DNA of 64,000 bases from SYOC01 sp035575235 (GTDB lineage Bacteria; Desulfobacterota; Binatia; Bin18), in NCBI GenBank assembly GCA_035575235.1, contig DATLYA010000316.1, positions 1 to 64,000 of the forward strand, read 5' to 3'. Under the pieces are notes generated by a model. It saw only the letters and a list, made by a program, of their open reading frames with translations, was not told the origin of the DNA and did no database searches. Below, piece by piece: positions 25,366-35,377 of the stretch (its first letter is position 1; each line of letters opens with the position of its first letter). A program made the position numbers and the translations under genes.

Positions 25366-27291
25366 ATGACTCCCTACGGTTCGTGGAAATCTCCGATTAC
25401 GTCGGATTTGATCGTGGCGGGCACGGTCGGCTTGGGTCAAATTCAGCTTGACGGCGCACATGTGTGTTGGATCGAAGCACGAGCAACCGAAGGCGGACGC
25501 AACGTGGTCGTGTGCTGGACGCCCGATAGTCGCGCGAGTGATGTGACTCCGTCTCCATTCAACGCGCGCACGCGCGTCCACGAATACGGCGGCGGCTCTT
25601 TTGTCGTCAGCCGTGGCGTCGTGTATTTCTCGCACTTCCCCGATCAGCGGTTGTACCGTCAAACGGAGAATGAGGCTCCGCAACCGCTCACGGCGGCAGG
25701 TGCCATGCGATTTGCCGATGCTGTCATCGATAGCCGCCGCCATCGCCTCATTGGCGTCTGTGAGGATCACACAGCGCCAGGAAAAGAGCCGATTAACTCA
25801 TTGGTCGGTGTTGATCTCACTACTGGTGTGGTAACGACGCTGGTCTCGGGTAGCGATTTCTATTCCTCGCCTCGGCTGAGTCCGGACGGCTCACGCCTTG
25901 CCTGGTTATCGTGGAGCCACCCCAACATGCCATGGGACAAGACCGAGTTGTGGGTGGGAGAGTTCACTTCTGATGGTCAGATTGGCCAAAAGCGTCACGT
26001 GACTGACGGCGGCGCGGAGTCCGTGTTCCAACCCACATGGTCGCCGGACGGCGTGCTGCATTTTGTCTCCGATCGCACCGGGTGGTGGAATCTCTATCGC
26101 TGGCGCGATGGATACGTGGAGCCACTGTGTCCGATGGAAGCTGAATTTGGCCGGCCACAATGGGTGTTCGGCATGTCGACCTATGCGTTTGTCGCGCCAG
26201 ACCGCCTGGCGTGCGCGTACTCCTCACAAGGAACCTGGCGTCTGGCGCTGCTCGACACTACGACTCATCAACTCACGCCAGTGGCCACGCCGTACACGGA
26301 GATCTCGGATGTGCGCGCGACGCCGACGCATATCATTTTTGTGGGCGGCTCTCCAACAGAGCCTGCGTCGATTGTTCGTTTGGATGTAGCCACGCAGCAG
26401 TACACAGTCCTGCGCCGGGCAACGACGTTTACGCTTGATTCTGGCTATCTCTCCAGTCCGCAAGCAATTGAATTTCCCACGGAACATGGGCTCACGGCGC
26501 ATGCGCTATTCTACCCGCCGCGCAACCGGGATTACACCGCGCCGGACGATGAACGGCCGCCGCTGCTGGTGAAGAGCCACGGCGGACCAACCGCAGCAGC
26601 GCAGACTACGCTCAATTTGGGCATTCAGTATTGGACGAGCCGCGGCATCGCTGTGCTGGACGTCAATTATGGCGGCAGCAGCGGCTATGGCCGCGCGTAT
26701 CGCGACCGGCTCAAAGGTCAATGGGGGATTGTTGACGTTGACGACTGCGTCAATGGCGCGCGCTATCTCGTTGAAAAAGGCCTGGTCGATGGCAACCGGC
26801 TCGCCATCACGGGCGGCAGCGCCGGGGGATACACGACGCTGTGCGCGCTGACGTTTCGCAACTTCTTCAAGGCAGGCGCAAGTCACTACGGCATCTGCGA
26901 TCTTGAGGCGCTGGCGCACGATACGCATAAATTCGAGGCGCGCTATGAGGAGAGTCTGGTAGGACCCTATCCGGCCCGGCGCGACCTGTATCGCGCGCGT
27001 TCGCCGATTCATTTCACCGAGCGGTTGTCCTGTCCAGTAATCTTCTTTCAAGGGCTAGACGATAAAGTCGTGCCGCCCAATCAGGCGGAAATGATGGTGG
27101 CGGCGTTGCGCGCCAAGGGCTTGCCGGTCGCCTATCTCCCCTTTGCCGGCGAGCAGCACGGCTTCCGCAAAGCCGAAAACATCAAACGCGCGCTCGATGC
27201 CGAGTTGTACTTCTACTCGCGCGTGTTCGGTTTCTCTTTGGCTGATACGGTGGAGCCGGCGCCGATTGAGAATTTTCCAGAGCAAAAGTAG
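25366..27291 (+). CDS. S9 family peptidase (prolyl oligopeptidase / acylaminoacyl peptidase type)
   Basis: Serine peptidase of 641 residues with an N-terminal beta-propeller (about 1-360, with repeats such as SPRLSPDGSRLAWLSW and FQPTWSPDGVLHFVSDR) and a C-terminal alpha/beta-hydrolase domain. The triad is Ser485 in GGSAGGY, Asp565 in GLDDKVVPP and His598 in EQHGF. No signal peptide is seen, so it should be cytoplasmic and trim short or N-acylated peptides. AAAAAGGAGCA lies before the ATG. Length and order are normal. Confidence 0.92.
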   Translation: MTPYGSWKSPITSDLIVAGTVGLGQIQLDGAHVCWIEARATEGGRNVVVCWTPDSRASDVTPSPFNARTRVHEYGGGSFVVSRGVVYFSHFPDQRLYRQTENEAPQPLTAAGAMRFADAVIDSRRHRLIGVCEDHTAPGKEPINSLVGVDLTTGVVTTLVSGSDFYSSPRLSPDGSRLAWLSWSHPNMPWDKTELWVGEFTSDGQIGQKRHVTDGGAESVFQPTWSPDGVLHFVSDRTGWWNLYRWRDGYVEPLCPMEAEFGRPQWVFGMSTYAFVAPDRLACAYSSQGTWRLALLDTTTHQLTPVATPYTEISDVRATPTHIIFVGGSPTEPASIVRLDVATQQYTVLRRATTFTLDSGYLSSPQAIEFPTEHGLTAHALFYPPRNRDYTAPDDERPPLLVKSHGGPTAAAQTTLNLGIQYWTSRGIAVLDVNYGGSSGYGRAYRDRLKGQWGIVDVDDCVNGARYLVEKGLVDGNRLAITGGSAGGYTTLCALTFRNFFKAGASHYGICDLEALAHDTHKFEARYEESLVGPYPARRDLYRARSPIHFTERLSCPVIFFQGLDDKVVPPNQAEMMVAALRAKGLPVAYLPFAGEQHGFRKAENIKRALDAELYFYSRVFGFSLADTVEPAPIENFPEQK

Positions 27292-27315
27292 ACAAGGGGG
27301 AAGAACACGCCGGTG

Positions 27316-27364
27316 CACGTATCATGCGCCACGTAACACGCAGCACGTATCACGTAACACGTGG
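27316..27364. repeat. heptamer array, CACGTAN type
   Basis: Seven consecutive 7-bp units: CACGTAT, CATGCGC, CACGTAA, CACGCAG, CACGTAT, CACGTAA, CACGTGG. Position 1-4 CACG is nearly fixed and the last three bases drift. Confidence 0.85.
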
Positions 27365-27418
27365 GGCATGAGATCGTTCATGAGGTCTCAGTGACTATGC
27401 CGTATAGAAAGGACTCCA

Positions 27419-28285
27419 ATGCCCCTTATAGGCGTAATCAAAGAAATCTGGCGCTATCCCGTCAAATCCATGGCAGGAGAGCAATTGACAAGGAGTATGG
27501 TAGGTGCAAAAGGCGTCTACGGCGATCGCGGTTGGGCGCTGCGCGATGAGCAGGCCAAAGAAATTCGCGGCGCAAAGAAAATGCCGCAGTTGCTGCTCTG
27601 CTCAGCTTCGTATCGCGAAGAACCAAGTGACGCGCGCATTCCGCACGCCGCCATACAGCTCCCCGATGGCGTGCAGCTCGGCAGCGATCATCCCGAAATC
27701 AACGTACGGCTGTCGGCGTTGCTTGGGAGAACCGTCACCCTGTGGCCGCAGCAACCAGCCAGCAACACTGAACATTATCGGCGCGGCGTCCCGGATAATC
27801 CAGATCTGATGCTCGAATTGCGCGAGCTGTTTGGCCGTACCCCGGATGAGCCCATTCCTGATCTTTCTGTCTTTCCAAAAGAAATCTTTGAGTTTACTTC
27901 ACCGCCCGGCACCTACTTTGATGCGTTCCCGCTGCACTTGCTCACCACGGCCACGTTGACAATGTTGGCGCAACAGAATCCTTCGGCACGGTGGGCATCA
28001 CAGCGGTTCCGGCCCAATTTTGTCATTGACACAGCGCCGGAATTCTCCGGGCTCGTAGAAAACGATTGGTGTAATCGTACGCTACGGATTGGCGCGCTGA
28101 CCATTCAGTGCTCTCTGCCAACGCCGCGCTGCGTCATGACCACGCTCGCACAGCCAGGGTTGGAGAAAGATCCATCCGTGCTGCGCACGATCGTGCGCGA
28201 GGCGAACCAGAATGTGGGCGTGTATGCGACTGTGCTCACGCCCGGACAGGTCAGTGTGGGAGACACGGTCGAACTGCTGCCATAA
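27419..28285 (+). CDS. MOSC domain protein with N-terminal beta-barrel
   Basis: Protein of 288 residues. The N-terminal MOSC_N barrel starts GVIKEIWRYPVKSMAGEQL; the MOSC domain follows with RFRPNFVIDT and LPTPRCVMTTLAQ, where Cys is the expected sulfur or cofactor ligand. Relatives (YcbX, mARC) reduce N-hydroxylated compounds with a molybdenum cofactor or carry sulfur for it. The window also encodes an aldehyde ferredoxin oxidoreductase and a MoaD, so pterin-metal enzymes are in use. The substrate is unknown. Confidence 0.86.
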   Translation: MPLIGVIKEIWRYPVKSMAGEQLTRSMVGAKGVYGDRGWALRDEQAKEIRGAKKMPQLLLCSASYREEPSDARIPHAAIQLPDGVQLGSDHPEINVRLSALLGRTVTLWPQQPASNTEHYRRGVPDNPDLMLELRELFGRTPDEPIPDLSVFPKEIFEFTSPPGTYFDAFPLHLLTTATLTMLAQQNPSARWASQRFRPNFVIDTAPEFSGLVENDWCNRTLRIGALTIQCSLPTPRCVMTTLAQPGLEKDPSVLRTIVREANQNVGVYATVLTPGQVSVGDTVELLP

Positions 28286-28383
28286 AATATCAGGAGTCTA
28301 TAATCGCACGCTCCTTACTTACGAACCGTGAGAGCGTCTAACTGAAATCTGCTCTCGAAGGTGTCTCAAAAGTCAAAGGAGCA

Positions 28384-28460
28384 TGTCATTGCGAGCGCAG
28401 CGAAGCAATCCTTGTCTTTTCTTGAGATTGCTGCGTCGTCTGCGACTCCTCGCAATGACA
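28384..28460. repeat. CATTGCGAG palindromic repeat, copy 1
   Basis: TGTCATTGCGAG at the left and CTCGCAATGACA at the right are perfect inverted ends, with GCAATC / GATTGC as inner pair. Full-length copy, about 77 bp. It makes up most of the 28286-28575 gap; 28482-28518 adds a GGGAGGGGGACAGGG fragment of another repeat. Confidence 0.8.
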
Positions 28461-28575
28461 TTCCTTCCTTAACGAACGGTATTGCCCTTTGCGGGAGGGG
28501 GACAGGGCGAGGGGAAAAGTGCAACTGTCAGTCTTCTTGGTCAAACGAAAAACGCAGGAACCTCCCGCTCCCTCA

Positions 28576-29442
28576 TTAAACTGCTAACCGATAGGCATCC
28601 CCCTCGCGGACCAGTTTTCCAGCCGTGGGGCCGGCAAAATGGGTCCCAATAATCAACGTGGGTGTGTCCGCATATTGGGCAAAGACCCGGCGACGGGTAG
28701 CGACAGCGGCGTTGTTATCCACGTCAAAGGGACTCACCAAACCTGGATCATGGAATTGGATGGGATGGTGAATGAAGTCGCCGGTGATCAATGCTGTCTC
28801 CCCGCGAGATTCAATCAGAACGGAACTATGGCCAGGGGTGTGTCCTGGAGTGGGCACAAGGCGCACGCCCTCACATACTTTCGTTTCTCCGTCGACCGAT
28901 TTCGCCAGACCCGCATCAAATACAGGCTTCACTGAGTCGGCGAAGACGCGACGTTGAACCTGCAAGAACTCGTCTGTGGCTTTCTCATCAATTGCACCGA
29001 AGAGTTCTAACTCTTTCTTGTTAATGAGATATGAGGCTTTGGGAAATGTAGGAACCCATTTCCCATTGACGAGGCGTGTGTTCCATCCCACATGATCCAG
29101 ATGCAAATGTGTGCACAGGACGTAATCGATGCTTTCGGGCTTATAGCCGGCCGCAATCATGTCTTCCAGGTACGACGTCGAGAGATTGCTCATGACCGAT
29201 AAGGGGTCCCGGTTGCGATCGTTGCCGATGCACGTATCTACGACTAGCTTTGCTCCTGGGGTATCCACGATGAGCGAATGAATACTCAAGCTGAGCTTGC
29301 CCTCAGGGGTCACGAAATGCGGGAACAGCCATTGGACTTTCTTCACGACCTCCGGCGTGGCGGCCGGAATCACCTCGGAAAATTCCGGAAACACGATCTC
29401 GGTAATTTTGGTGATGGTCACATCTCCAACTTTCCACTTCAT
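28576..29442 (-). CDS. MBL fold metallo-hydrolase
   Basis: Metallo-beta-lactamase fold protein, 288 residues. HLHLDHVGW is the HxHxDH zinc motif, GHTPGHSSV gives the next histidine, TGDFIHHP the bridging Asp, and GTHFAGPTAG the last His. The N terminus WKVGDVTITKITEI is that of the lactonase-like or alkylsulfatase-like MBL group (quorum-quenching lactonases are the nearest known function). It could hydrolyse lactones or thioesters. It precedes the D-aminoacylase-type gene on the minus strand with about 90 bp between them. Confidence 0.85.
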   Translation of the reverse strand: MKWKVGDVTITKITEIVFPEFSEVIPAATPEVVKKVQWLFPHFVTPEGKLSLSIHSLIVDTPGAKLVVDTCIGNDRNRDPLSVMSNLSTSYLEDMIAAGYKPESIDYVLCTHLHLDHVGWNTRLVNGKWVPTFPKASYLINKKELELFGAIDEKATDEFLQVQRRVFADSVKPVFDAGLAKSVDGETKVCEGVRLVPTPGHTPGHSSVLIESRGETALITGDFIHHPIQFHDPGLVSPFDVDNNAAVATRRRVFAQYADTPTLIIGTHFAGPTAGKLVREGDAYRLAV

Positions 29443-29532
29443 TCTTTGTCTCCTCCTTTAAGTGATATAGTCGAACGCCTCTCCTTATAGATGACAACGA
29501 TGAAATTCAACTACCGCCTGCGCGCCAGGGCG

Positions 29533-31218
29533 TCATGCTGCTCTTCCCGCTCGCAGCACCTGCCCTGGCAACGCCCCGGAATGCGCGCCATCGGCAAACA
29601 GCACTGCCCCATTGACAATCACCCAATGGACGCCTTCCGCTCGCTGCACAAACCGTCCCTCGCCGCCTGGAAGATCATAAAGCATTTCCTTGTCGCCAGC
29701 CGCGACCGTGCGCGGATCAAAAATGACGAGATCAGCGGCTTTGCCTCGCGCAATCACGCCCCGGTCGTACAAACCAAAGAACTGCGCCGGTTCAGCCGTC
29801 AGCCGCTGCACCGCCCGCTCGAGACTCATCACTTGCCGCTCGCGCACCCAGGTTCCCAGCAAATACGTGGGATATCCGGTGTTGCACAGCATATCGACAT
29901 GTGCACCACCGTCAGACAGGCCAATCAGCACACGGGAATCTGTAATGACTTCCTGCAGCAACGGCGGATCAAAATTCAGCATCGCCAGAGTAAATTCCGT
30001 CCCTAACTCATCCGCAATCGCCAGATCGAAGAAGGTATCAAGCGGATCTTTGCCCTCCTGCGCGCTGAGCGCCCCGATGGTCTTTCCTACCCATGAACGA
30101 TGCGCCGGGTGTTGTACCTTACAGACTTCAATCCGCGCCCATTGGCCGCCGAACGCCTTCGGCGACCGCGTGTAGGCGTCACGAAACGCTGCGCGAAAAG
30201 CCGGATCGGCGTAGACGCGCGTTTGTTCCGCCACTGAACGATTGAACAGTTTGTGACACACTTCGTACGGACCAAAGATGAACGGGTTCCGCAAATTGAA
30301 TTGGATCTCCGTCGGCTGACAACTTGCTTGCGGAATGCCGCCGCGTTTGATCAAGCTATCCATATTTGACAGCAACTCGCGATGCGCCGTGGGTTGATCA
30401 CTGCGGGTTTGTACTGACAACCATGTCACCGGCCGCCGGCTCTCGGTGAGCAGAAAGTCGAGCAACTCAGTCGATCCCGCCGGCAGAAACGATGAGCCTG
30501 CTCCTCCCATATTCACTTCAATAGACCCGTAGCCCAGATCCCTTAAAGCGCGCGCATAGGCGCCAAGCTCCTCTCGGCTCGCCAGGCGGCAGGCGAGTGG
30601 GCGGCCCTGGTGCCCGACATGTTGAGTTGCAACCGTCGTTGAAAACCCCAACGCCCCAGCTCTCATGCCGTCACGAATCAGCGCCGCGATGCGCTCGGTT
30701 TCGCTCGGCGTCGCTGCACGCTCTTGCGCGGCTTCTCCTATGACATAGGAGCGAAATGGCGAGAGCGGCATGAGAAAACCGAGATTGATGCCGAGCCCTT
30801 TGCGTTTTGCTGTCATGAAGTCCGAGAAACTCTCCCATTCCCACAACACTCCTTTGGAGAGCACGTTGAAGGACATGCCCTCGACGTTGACAAGATCCCA
30901 GGCAAGCGCTTCCCGTTGCTCCGGACGGCAGGGAGCGAGCCCTACGCCACAATTGCCCATCACCACACTGGTGACGCCATGCCAGGACGAGCAGGTTACT
31001 AATGGGTCCCAGTCAATCTGCGCATCGTAGTGAGTATGGGGATCAATAAACCCCGGCGCGACAATCAAATCTGAGGCGTCAATGGTTTGCCGCGCGCTCC
31101 CCCGAATTGCGCCAACCTCCACGATGCGGCCATCGTGCACGGCGACATCTGCGCGAAAACGCGGCGCGCCGGTTCCATCTACCACGGTTCCATTGCGAAT
31201 GAGCAGATCATATGTCAT
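29533..31218 (-). CDS. N-acyl-D-amino-acid deacylase family amidohydrolase
   Basis: Amidohydrolase of 561 residues. MTYDLLIRNGTVVDGTG, PGFIDPHTHYDAQ (metal HxH), VMGNCGVGLAP with the bridging Cys typical of D-aminoacylases, and LSDGGAHVDM with the catalytic Asp are all present; ARGKAADLVIFDP closes the beta-sandwich. The long middle insertion is usual for the family. Many environmental members act on unknown cyclic amides rather than D-amino acids. A truncated 29-codon relative lies at 13359-13448. Confidence 0.88.
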   Translation of the reverse strand: MTYDLLIRNGTVVDGTGAPRFRADVAVHDGRIVEVGAIRGSARQTIDASDLIVAPGFIDPHTHYDAQIDWDPLVTCSSWHGVTSVVMGNCGVGLAPCRPEQREALAWDLVNVEGMSFNVLSKGVLWEWESFSDFMTAKRKGLGINLGFLMPLSPFRSYVIGEAAQERAATPSETERIAALIRDGMRAGALGFSTTVATQHVGHQGRPLACRLASREELGAYARALRDLGYGSIEVNMGGAGSSFLPAGSTELLDFLLTESRRPVTWLSVQTRSDQPTAHRELLSNMDSLIKRGGIPQASCQPTEIQFNLRNPFIFGPYEVCHKLFNRSVAEQTRVYADPAFRAAFRDAYTRSPKAFGGQWARIEVCKVQHPAHRSWVGKTIGALSAQEGKDPLDTFFDLAIADELGTEFTLAMLNFDPPLLQEVITDSRVLIGLSDGGAHVDMLCNTGYPTYLLGTWVRERQVMSLERAVQRLTAEPAQFFGLYDRGVIARGKAADLVIFDPRTVAAGDKEMLYDLPGGEGRFVQRAEGVHWVIVNGAVLFADGAHSGALPGQVLRAGRAA

Positions 31219-31323
31219 ACGAGTTCCCTCCTACACTCGCTGCCGCCTGAAACGAGATGTCTCAAGCCGCTCTCGTTGACCCATAGACCACCGGCTCTGG
31301 CGCTGTCAAGGAAGTAAGAGTCG

Positions 31324-31348
31324 TAGGGGCGAGGTCACCTCGCCCCTA
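31324..31348. repeat. TAGGGGCGAGG palindrome, copy 1
   Basis: TAGGGGCGAGGT and ACCTCGCCCCTA are perfect 12-bp arms around a single C. It sits in the 31219-31480 gap between divergent genes, where no reading frame of interest was seen. Confidence 0.8.
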
Positions 31349-31480
31349 TCCATGGCAAGTTTCTCCCCAAAAGGCAGAATTTTGCTACGCGCCCCTGGCG
31401 AGGACTAATGTTGACACCCGCGCACGGCAGCAGTAGCTTGTCGCATGCCGCCCAACACTTCAAGAGAAAGGGTGAGACGC

Positions 31481-31966
31481 ATGAAACAACTGCGGATTAT
31501 CCCAGATAAATGTACCGGCTGTCTGCAATGCGAGTTAGCCTGTTCCTTTGTGCAAACCGGCGCGTTTCAACCTGCGCGTTCGGTAATTCGCGTCCATATT
31601 TTTGATGAACAGGCAAGTTATGCGCCGTACACCTGCTTCCAGTGCGACGAAGCCTGGTGCATGACTGCGTGCCCGGTGAACGCCATCGCTCTTGATCCCA
31701 TTACCGGCGCGAAAGTCGTTATGGGTAACGTATGCGTCGGTTGTGCCGTGTGCACCATCGCCTGTCCCTATGGCACGGTCTTCTACAATCCTGACACGCA
31801 TAAAGCCTTCAAATGTGACCTGTGCGGCGGCGACCCCGCCTGCGTGAAAGCCTGCCCCACAGAAGCTATCGAGTATGGAGAATTGGAACAGCCAGACTGG
31901 CTCGCCTCGTGGGCGCAACGCGTCAATGAACGGTTCCAGACGATGCAGGAAGGAGGCAACCTATGA
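31481..31966 (+). CDS. polyferredoxin subunit with four [4Fe-4S] motifs
   Basis: Electron-transfer protein of 161 residues, HycB/CooF type. Four cysteine groups are visible: CTGCLQCELAC, CFQCDEAWCMTACP, CVGCAVCTIACP and CDLCGGDPACVKACP. The start is set at 31481, after AAAGGGTGAG. Its stop overlaps the start of the aldehyde ferredoxin oxidoreductase (ATGA), so it is almost certainly the redox partner that carries electrons between that enzyme and the flavoprotein downstream. Confidence 0.92.
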   Translation: MKQLRIIPDKCTGCLQCELACSFVQTGAFQPARSVIRVHIFDEQASYAPYTCFQCDEAWCMTACPVNAIALDPITGAKVVMGNVCVGCAVCTIACPYGTVFYNPDTHKAFKCDLCGGDPACVKACPTEAIEYGELEQPDWLASWAQRVNERFQTMQEGGNL

Positions 31967-33807
31967 TGTACGGTTGGACCGGTACGGTACTGCGCATCAA
32001 TTTGACGACCCGAACAGCCGCCAAAGAGCCTTTGCATGAAGAATGGGCGCGGGACTACATCGGCGGTCGTGGCCTGGGCGCGCGCTATTTATTAGCGGAA
32101 GTTGATCCCAAGGTTGATCCTTTTAGCCCTGATAACAAACTCCTGGTGGTGACCGGTCCGCTCACCGGCACTAACGCCTCCTGCGGCTCGCGGTACATGG
32201 TCGTGACCAAAGGACCGTTAACTAATGCCATCACCACTTCGAACTCAGGAGGCAGTTGGGGACCGGAGCTAAAGGCGGCGGGCTATGACATGCTCATCCT
32301 GGAAGGCCGCGCTTCTTCTCCTTGCTATCTGTGGATCTACAACGATCAGGTGGAAATTCGCGACGCCTCCCATCTGTGGGGCAAAACCGTCTGGGAAACT
32401 GAAGAACAGCTCAAGACGGAACTCGGCGTGCCGGACACTGTGATCGCCAGCATCGGTCCTGCCGGAGAAAAACTCGTGCGCTTTGCCTGTATCATGAATG
32501 ACCTGCATCGCGCGGCTGGACGCTCTGGCGTTGGCGCAGTCATGGGCTCCAAGAACCTCAAAGCTATCGCCGTACGCGGCACGGGCGGGGTCCGCCTCGC
32601 CGACCCCAAAGCCTACATGGAAGCGCAGTGGGCGATGAAGACGAAACTGCGCGAGTCGCCAGTCACCTCGCAGGGCCTGCCGATTTACGGCACGGAAGTC
32701 TTAGTCAACGTTATTAACGAACACGGCGCGCTGCCGACGCGGAATCATCAACAAACCGTCTTCGAACAAGCGGAGAACATCAGCGGCGAGACGCTGACCG
32801 AGACCCGCCTGGTGTCGAATAAAGCATGCTTCGCCTGCACCATCGCCTGTGGCCGCGTCGCCACACTGCCGGGAGACGCCGCCGGGAAATACATGGTCAC
32901 CACGCATCCGCATAATTGGAAAATCGCCGGCGAAGGACCAGAGTACGAAGCGGCCTGGGCCATGGGCGCGGAGTGTGGTGTCGGCGACCTCGATGCGTTG
33001 ATCAAAGCCAACTGGCTATGCAACGAGCTCGGCATGGACGCAATCAGCTTTGGCACCACCGTGGCGGCGGCTATGGAGCTTTATGAAAAAGGCGTCGTCT
33101 CGCAAACACAAACCGGCATACCGCTGAACTTCGGCAGCGGGGAGGCGCTCATCGCCATGGCGGAGAAAGTCGCCTATCGTGAAGGTTTCGGCACGGAACT
33201 CGCCGAAGGTTCAAAGCGTATGACGGAAAAGTTCGGCAGACCGGAGCTCTTCATGGGCGTGCGGGGACAAGAATTCGCCGCCTACGAGGCCCGCGCGATT
33301 CAAGGCATGGGGCTCGGGTACGCCACCTCAAACCGCGGCGCCTGTCACCTGAAAGCTTATACGGTTGCGGCGGAAATTCTCGGTCTTCCTCGCCAGATGG
33401 ACCCGCGCGCGACGGAAGGCAAGGCCGAAATTACCAAACTGTTTCAGGATGCAACCGCCACCGTAGACGCCACCGGACTGTGCCAGTTCTTAACATTCGG
33501 CGTCGGACTAGAGGAAATCCTGCCGCAGCTCTCGGCGGCGACAGGCGTTGCTTACACGATGGAAGACCTGCTGAAGATTGGTGAACGCATCTGGAACCTG
33601 GAGCGTTTGTGGAACGAACGTTCAGGCATGACTGGGAAAGAAGATACGCTGCCAAAGCGCATTTTGGAAGAGCCGATTCCGTCTGGTCCAGCTAAGGGCC
33701 AGGTCAACCGCCTCGGCGAGATGCTGCCGGAATACTACCGACTACGCGGCTGGACGGCGGACGGACGGATTACGCCGGAGAAGTTACAGGAATTGGGATT
33801 GGCGTAA
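31963..33807 (+). CDS. aldehyde ferredoxin oxidoreductase family protein
   Basis: Tungsten- or molybdenum-bispyranopterin enzyme of 614 residues that interconverts aldehydes and carboxylates, or acts on acyl-CoA in BamB-like members. The N-terminal domain has LRINLTT, YIGGRGLGARYL and GPLTGT, then RSGVGAVMGSKNLKAIAVRG, which binds the pterin. The cubane ligands start at CFACTIAC (Cys289, 292, 296); the fourth Cys lies near the C terminus (GLCQFLTFGV). Cluster with a four-cluster ferredoxin, an NADH-oxidase-like flavoprotein and MoaD suggests a NAD(P)H-linked complex, as in AorABC. Confidence 0.93.
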   Translation: MMYGWTGTVLRINLTTRTAAKEPLHEEWARDYIGGRGLGARYLLAEVDPKVDPFSPDNKLLVVTGPLTGTNASCGSRYMVVTKGPLTNAITTSNSGGSWGPELKAAGYDMLILEGRASSPCYLWIYNDQVEIRDASHLWGKTVWETEEQLKTELGVPDTVIASIGPAGEKLVRFACIMNDLHRAAGRSGVGAVMGSKNLKAIAVRGTGGVRLADPKAYMEAQWAMKTKLRESPVTSQGLPIYGTEVLVNVINEHGALPTRNHQQTVFEQAENISGETLTETRLVSNKACFACTIACGRVATLPGDAAGKYMVTTHPHNWKIAGEGPEYEAAWAMGAECGVGDLDALIKANWLCNELGMDAISFGTTVAAAMELYEKGVVSQTQTGIPLNFGSGEALIAMAEKVAYREGFGTELAEGSKRMTEKFGRPELFMGVRGQEFAAYEARAIQGMGLGYATSNRGACHLKAYTVAAEILGLPRQMDPRATEGKAEITKLFQDATATVDATGLCQFLTFGVGLEEILPQLSAATGVAYTMEDLLKIGERIWNLERLWNERSGMTGKEDTLPKRILEEPIPSGPAKGQVNRLGEMLPEYYRLRGWTADGRITPEKLQELGLA

Positions 33808-33812
33808 GACAT

Positions 33813-33910
33813 GAAACGGAGAACGTGGTGCGTGAATCAGAAGACGCGGCAGGACGCTCTTATATTAGGCATCACGTCATACGCATCACGCACCACGTTT
33901 CACGCGCCAC
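33813..33910. repeat. heptamer array with inverted arms, ACG type
   Basis: Left arm (33813-33840): GAAACGG, AGAACGT, GGTGCGT, GAATCAG. Right arm (33869-33910): GCATCAC, GTCATAC, GCATCAC, GCACCAC, GTTTCAC, GCGCCAC. The right-arm units are reverse complements of the left type, so the pair can fold. It separates the oxidoreductase from the flavoprotein gene. Confidence 0.85.
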
Positions 33911-33946
33911 GCAGAAATTTTTCTCTCGTAGCAATGGAGCATAGTT

Positions 33947-35377
33947 ATGCCACGACATGTCATTATCGGTGGTGGACCGGCGGGGACGGCAGCGATTGAA
34001 GCAATCCGGGTGATCGATCACACTTCACCTATTACCCTGATCTCGGATGAGCCTGCCTACTCCCGTATGGTTCTTCCTTACTATCTTGCGCAAGAAATTC
34101 CCGAACCCCACGTCCTGATCGCCGATCAGACGTATTTCGACCGGCAAAAAGTCGAGGCCAGGCTCAGCGTTCGAGTGCAAAAAGTCAATGCGCAGGCTCG
34201 GACGCTCACGCTGAGTGACGGGACAAGCGCGCCGTTTGATACGCTCCTGATCGCCACCGGCTCCTCGGCGCAACGGCCGCCCATTCCTGGCGTCGATCTT
34301 GACGGAGTGTATACGTTCTGGACTTTAGATGACGCCCGTAAGACTATCGCCAAAGGCAAAGGCCAACCTGAAGCCGTGCTGGTAGGCGCGGGGTTCATTG
34401 GTTTCATTGTGCTCAACGCCATGGCAAAACTTGGCTGGAAACTATCGGTCGTCGAAGTCGCCGATCAGGTCTTGCCGCGCATGCTCGACAAACAAGGCGC
34501 AACCGCGGTCGAAGGCTGGTTGCGCGCGCGCGGCGTCGCCCTCCACACCGGCGCACAAGTCACGGCAATCGAGAAGAACGCAAACGGAAAACTCATACTT
34601 TCGCTGAGTACTGGGGCGACACTCTCCACCGATCTTGTCATCCTCGCCACCGGCATTCAGGCGAACACTGGTTTTCTCGCCGGCTCTGGTATAACCGTAA
34701 ACGATGGCGTAGTAGTAGACGATCGTATGCAGACCAACATTCCTGGCGTCTATGCTGCCGGCGATGTCGCCGCCGGACCAGACTTGCTGACTGGCGCGCC
34801 GGCCGTGCACGCCATTCAACCCACGGCGGTTGACCATGGCCGCATTGCTGGCGTGAACATGGCGGGCAGAGAAACGCATTATCCCGGCAGCTTGCTGATT
34901 AACGTCCTTGACGTAGTGAAATTGCACTGCGCCAGTTTTGGCGCATGGCGGGAAGATGGACGAGAGGTTACGGTGGTCTCCAATCCCACCCGGCCACTCT
35001 ATCGCAAATATGTCTGGGAAGGCGATCGTATGGTCGGGGCCTTGTTCGTTGGTCCGATTGATGATGTCACCATGCTCAATGATGTAGGGATGGCGAAGGG
35101 ATTCATCCAGACCAAGACGTCGCTCGGCGCATGGGCGAAGTATGTCCGGTCGCATCCGACAGATTTGCGCCGCGCCTATGTCGCCTGTGAAATAGCGAAT
35201 ACCCTTGTCAAGCAAACACTGCTGGGCGCGCCCGCGCGTGACCGTGATTACCGGGTCAACGGCTTGAAACCCGTGACCTGGAACAAAGAAACACATAGTT
35301 TGCTAGTCGGTTCACGACCGGCGAAGTACACAGAACTGAAGCCGACGCCAACGCCGGGACTGGGGAAGAATTTGTAA
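33947..35377 (+). CDS. FAD/NAD(P)-dependent pyridine nucleotide-disulfide type oxidoreductase
   Basis: Flavoprotein of 476 residues. IIGGGPAGTAA binds FAD, VLVGAGFIGF binds NAD(P)H, and VYAAGDVA closes the FAD site. A C-terminal extension of about 100 residues follows, as in NADH oxidase or nitrite reductase-like proteins. There is no redox Cys pair. It is expected to pass electrons between NAD(P)H and the polyferredoxin of the oxidoreductase complex, like AorC in benzoyl- or phenylacetaldehyde-oxidising bacteria. The promoterless spacer ahead holds only a heptamer array. Confidence 0.88.
   Translation: MPRHVIIGGGPAGTAAIEAIRVIDHTSPITLISDEPAYSRMVLPYYLAQEIPEPHVLIADQTYFDRQKVEARLSVRVQKVNAQARTLTLSDGTSAPFDTLLIATGSSAQRPPIPGVDLDGVYTFWTLDDARKTIAKGKGQPEAVLVGAGFIGFIVLNAMAKLGWKLSVVEVADQVLPRMLDKQGATAVEGWLRARGVALHTGAQVTAIEKNANGKLILSLSTGATLSTDLVILATGIQANTGFLAGSGITVNDGVVVDDRMQTNIPGVYAAGDVAAGPDLLTGAPAVHAIQPTAVDHGRIAGVNMAGRETHYPGSLLINVLDVVKLHCASFGAWREDGREVTVVSNPTRPLYRKYVWEGDRMVGALFVGPIDDVTMLNDVGMAKGFIQTKTSLGAWAKYVRSHPTDLRRAYVACEIANTLVKQTLLGAPARDRDYRVNGLKPVTWNKETHSLLVGSRPAKYTELKPTPTPGLGKNL

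Noticed and set aside
34442..35296. 284-codon minus-strand frame
   Set aside because: Antisense to the FAD oxidoreductase; no recognisable motif.
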